The notes under the pieces are model-generated. The model had not been told where the DNA came from, ran no database searches, and saw only the letters and a program-made list of their open reading frames with translations. A stretch of DNA of 64,000 nucleotides from positions 744,001 to 808,000 of the forward strand of contig NZ_JANHLD010000002.1 in NCBI RefSeq assembly GCF_028682455.1, in the 5' to 3' direction. Both the position numbers and the translations under genes were made by a program. This document shows, one piece after another, positions 62,969 through 64,000 of the stretch (its first letter is position 1; the number at the start of each line of letters is the position of its first letter). Origin of the DNA: Pseudomonas putida (GTDB taxonomy: Bacteria > Pseudomonadota > Gammaproteobacteria > Pseudomonadales > Pseudomonadaceae).

Positions 62969-64000
62969 CATTGCTCCTGAACGCTGTGCGGTTGAGAGGT
63001 GGATGGCTGGGCGGCGCGCCGGCGCAAAGGGCGCTGGCTGCCGAGCAGGCTCTGGCGTTGCTGGCTATCGATCGCCCGCGCTTCGCGGCGCAGCTGGGCG
63101 GCCGCCTCGAGCAGGTCGGCCTGGGTCTGCCCCGGCTTGGCCAGCCAGCGGTCGAGTACGGCCTGGATCTGGGCGAACAGCTGGGCGATTTCGCCCGGTT
63201 CGAACAGCCCTTCGGGCATCTCGAAACGCGCCTCCAGGCGGCTGGCACTGCTATAGAAGCCCAGGATCAGGTCCAGCTCGGCGGCCTGCTGGCTGGCCTC
63301 GAACGGTTCCACGCGCACATCGCACAAGCGCGGCAGCGGCGGCTCGCCTTCCTGGTAATTGAGCTTGATGCTGAAGAACGGCGAGCGGCCCGCGCGGCGC
63401 GGAGGGCGCAGTGCCTCCACCAGTTGCTCGAACGGCAGGTCCTGGTGCTGCGCGGCGCCCAGCACCACCCGACGACACTGCTCGAGCAGTGCATCGCTGC
63501 TGGCGGCCAGGTCGAGATCGACCTGCAGCACCAGCTGATTGATGAAGAACCCTACCAACGGCTCCGCGGCCGGGTGACTGCGGTTGGCGATATCGCTGCC
63601 CAGGCGGATGCGCGACTGGCCGCTGTGCTCGCGCAGGGTGATCGCGAACGCACCGAGCAACAGCATGAACGGGGTGACCCCGCGCGCCGTGGCGAAGCTG
63701 CGCAAGGCGCTGGTTTGCACGCCACTGAAGGCAAACTGTTCGCAGACCGCCAGCGCGCCCTTGTGACGCGGCCGTTGCCCGTGCAGCTCCTGCCAGCTCT
63801 GCTCGCCGGCCAGCGCCTGGCGCCAGTAGTCCAGCTGGCGTGCATGCTCGGGCCCGGCCAGCAACGCCCGCTGCCAGCGGGCAAAGTCGCCATAGCCCAC
63901 CACCAGCGCGGGCAGTACCGGCTCGATACCGGTGAGCTGGGCGGTGTAGAGCACTTCCAGCTCATCCACCAGGTTGCGCATCGACCAGCCATCCACCGCG
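62968..64000 (-). CDS. Siderophore NRPS, C-terminal fragment ending in a condensation domain (5' end beyond window)
   Basis: About 343 C-terminal residues are visible. They start inside a condensation domain active site (AVDGWSMRN, the end of an HHxxxDGWS motif) and run through its second half: [40 protein letters not shown] and SPFFSIKLNY. A linker of about 60 residues, rich in Arg, Ser and Gln, ends the protein. No adenylation or carrier domain follows, so this C domain must work with the carrier of the next protein. Together with the degenerate C domain at the start of the next NRPS gene it makes a split C | interface-A-T module around the hydroxylase. Earlier modules, including any fatty acid or chromophore start, lie outside the window. 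Confidence 0.88.
   Translation of the reverse strand, partial: AVDGWSMRNLVDELEVLYTAQLTGIEPVLPALVVGYGDFARWQRALLAGPEHARQLDYWRQALAGEQSWQELHGQRPRHKGALAVCEQFAFSGVQTSALRSFATARGVTPFMLLLGAFAITLREHSGQSRIRLGSDIANRSHPAAEPLVGFFINQLVLQVDLDLAASSDALLEQCRRVVLGAAQHQDLPFEQLVEALRPPRRAGRSPFFSIKLNYQEGEPPLPRLCDVRVEPFEASQQAAELDLILGFYSSASRLEARFEMPEGLFEPGEIAQLFAQIQAVLDRWLAKPGQTQADLLEAAAQLRREARAIDSQQRQSLLGSQRPLRRRAAQPSTSQPHSVQEQ

Overview
The window looks like a Pseudomonas chromosome segment, probably from the P. putida/P. entomophila side of the genus. The evidence is the high GC content, Pseudomonas-type REP palindromes, a PvdA-type ornithine hydroxylase, an FpvA-type receptor and a VasX-like type VI toxin with DUF6708 partners. 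Species placement is inference.

Left part (1-24.4 kb). An acyl-CoA dehydrogenase runs off the left edge. It is followed by a type VI secretion island (about 1.0-8.4 kb): a VasX/BTH_I2691-like toxin and a tandem array of about 0.92 kb DUF6708 genes. The array consists of two full copies, two frameshifted copies and a remnant, joined by 4-bp ATGA overlaps. A REP hairpin closes the island. Next comes a catabolic region: a MalT-like (LAL) LuxR regulator, an alpha-methylacyl-CoA racemase, and a divergent beta-oxidation operon (acyl-CoA dehydrogenase, hydratase/3-hydroxyacyl-CoA dehydrogenase, thiolase, SDR). A second LuxR regulator follows, then a permease / unknown / alcohol dehydrogenase / aldehyde dehydrogenase operon. 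Together these look like uptake or oxidation of an alcohol or branched acid that is activated and beta-oxidised.

Right part (24.6-64 kb) is a hydroxamate siderophore locus. One minus-strand block carries a FecR anti-sigma/sensor protein, a PvdE-like peptide-export ABC protein, a FhuF-like ferric reductase and a TonB receptor with a signalling domain. A plus-strand pair makes the building block: PvdA-like L-ornithine N5-hydroxylase and a GNAT acetyltransferase. A long minus-strand operon, mostly coupled by overlapping start/stop codons, encodes the 3' end of an NRPS ending in a condensation domain, a SyrP-like Fe(II)/2-oxoglutarate hydroxylase, a 1015-aa NRPS (degenerate C/interface-A-T), a 3646-aa NRPS (C-A-T-E-C-A-T-C-A-T), a 4708-aa NRPS (C-A-T x4, then E) and an alpha/beta hydrolase.

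Reading the adenylation pockets by eye gives the prediction: (unknown upstream part)-beta-OH-His-D-Ser-Gly-Gly-AcOH-Orn-Ser-Gly-D-AcOH-Orn. Beta-hydroxyhistidine plus two acetyl-hydroxyornithines would supply three bidentate iron ligands, so no pyoverdine chromophore is needed. The main points of interest are the split C / hydroxylase / interface-domain arrangement, an assembly line that ends in an epimerisation domain with no thioesterase, a 1.7-kb nearly identical A-T block shared by the two large NRPS genes, a FecR with no adjacent sigma factor, and the mosaic T6SS immunity array.
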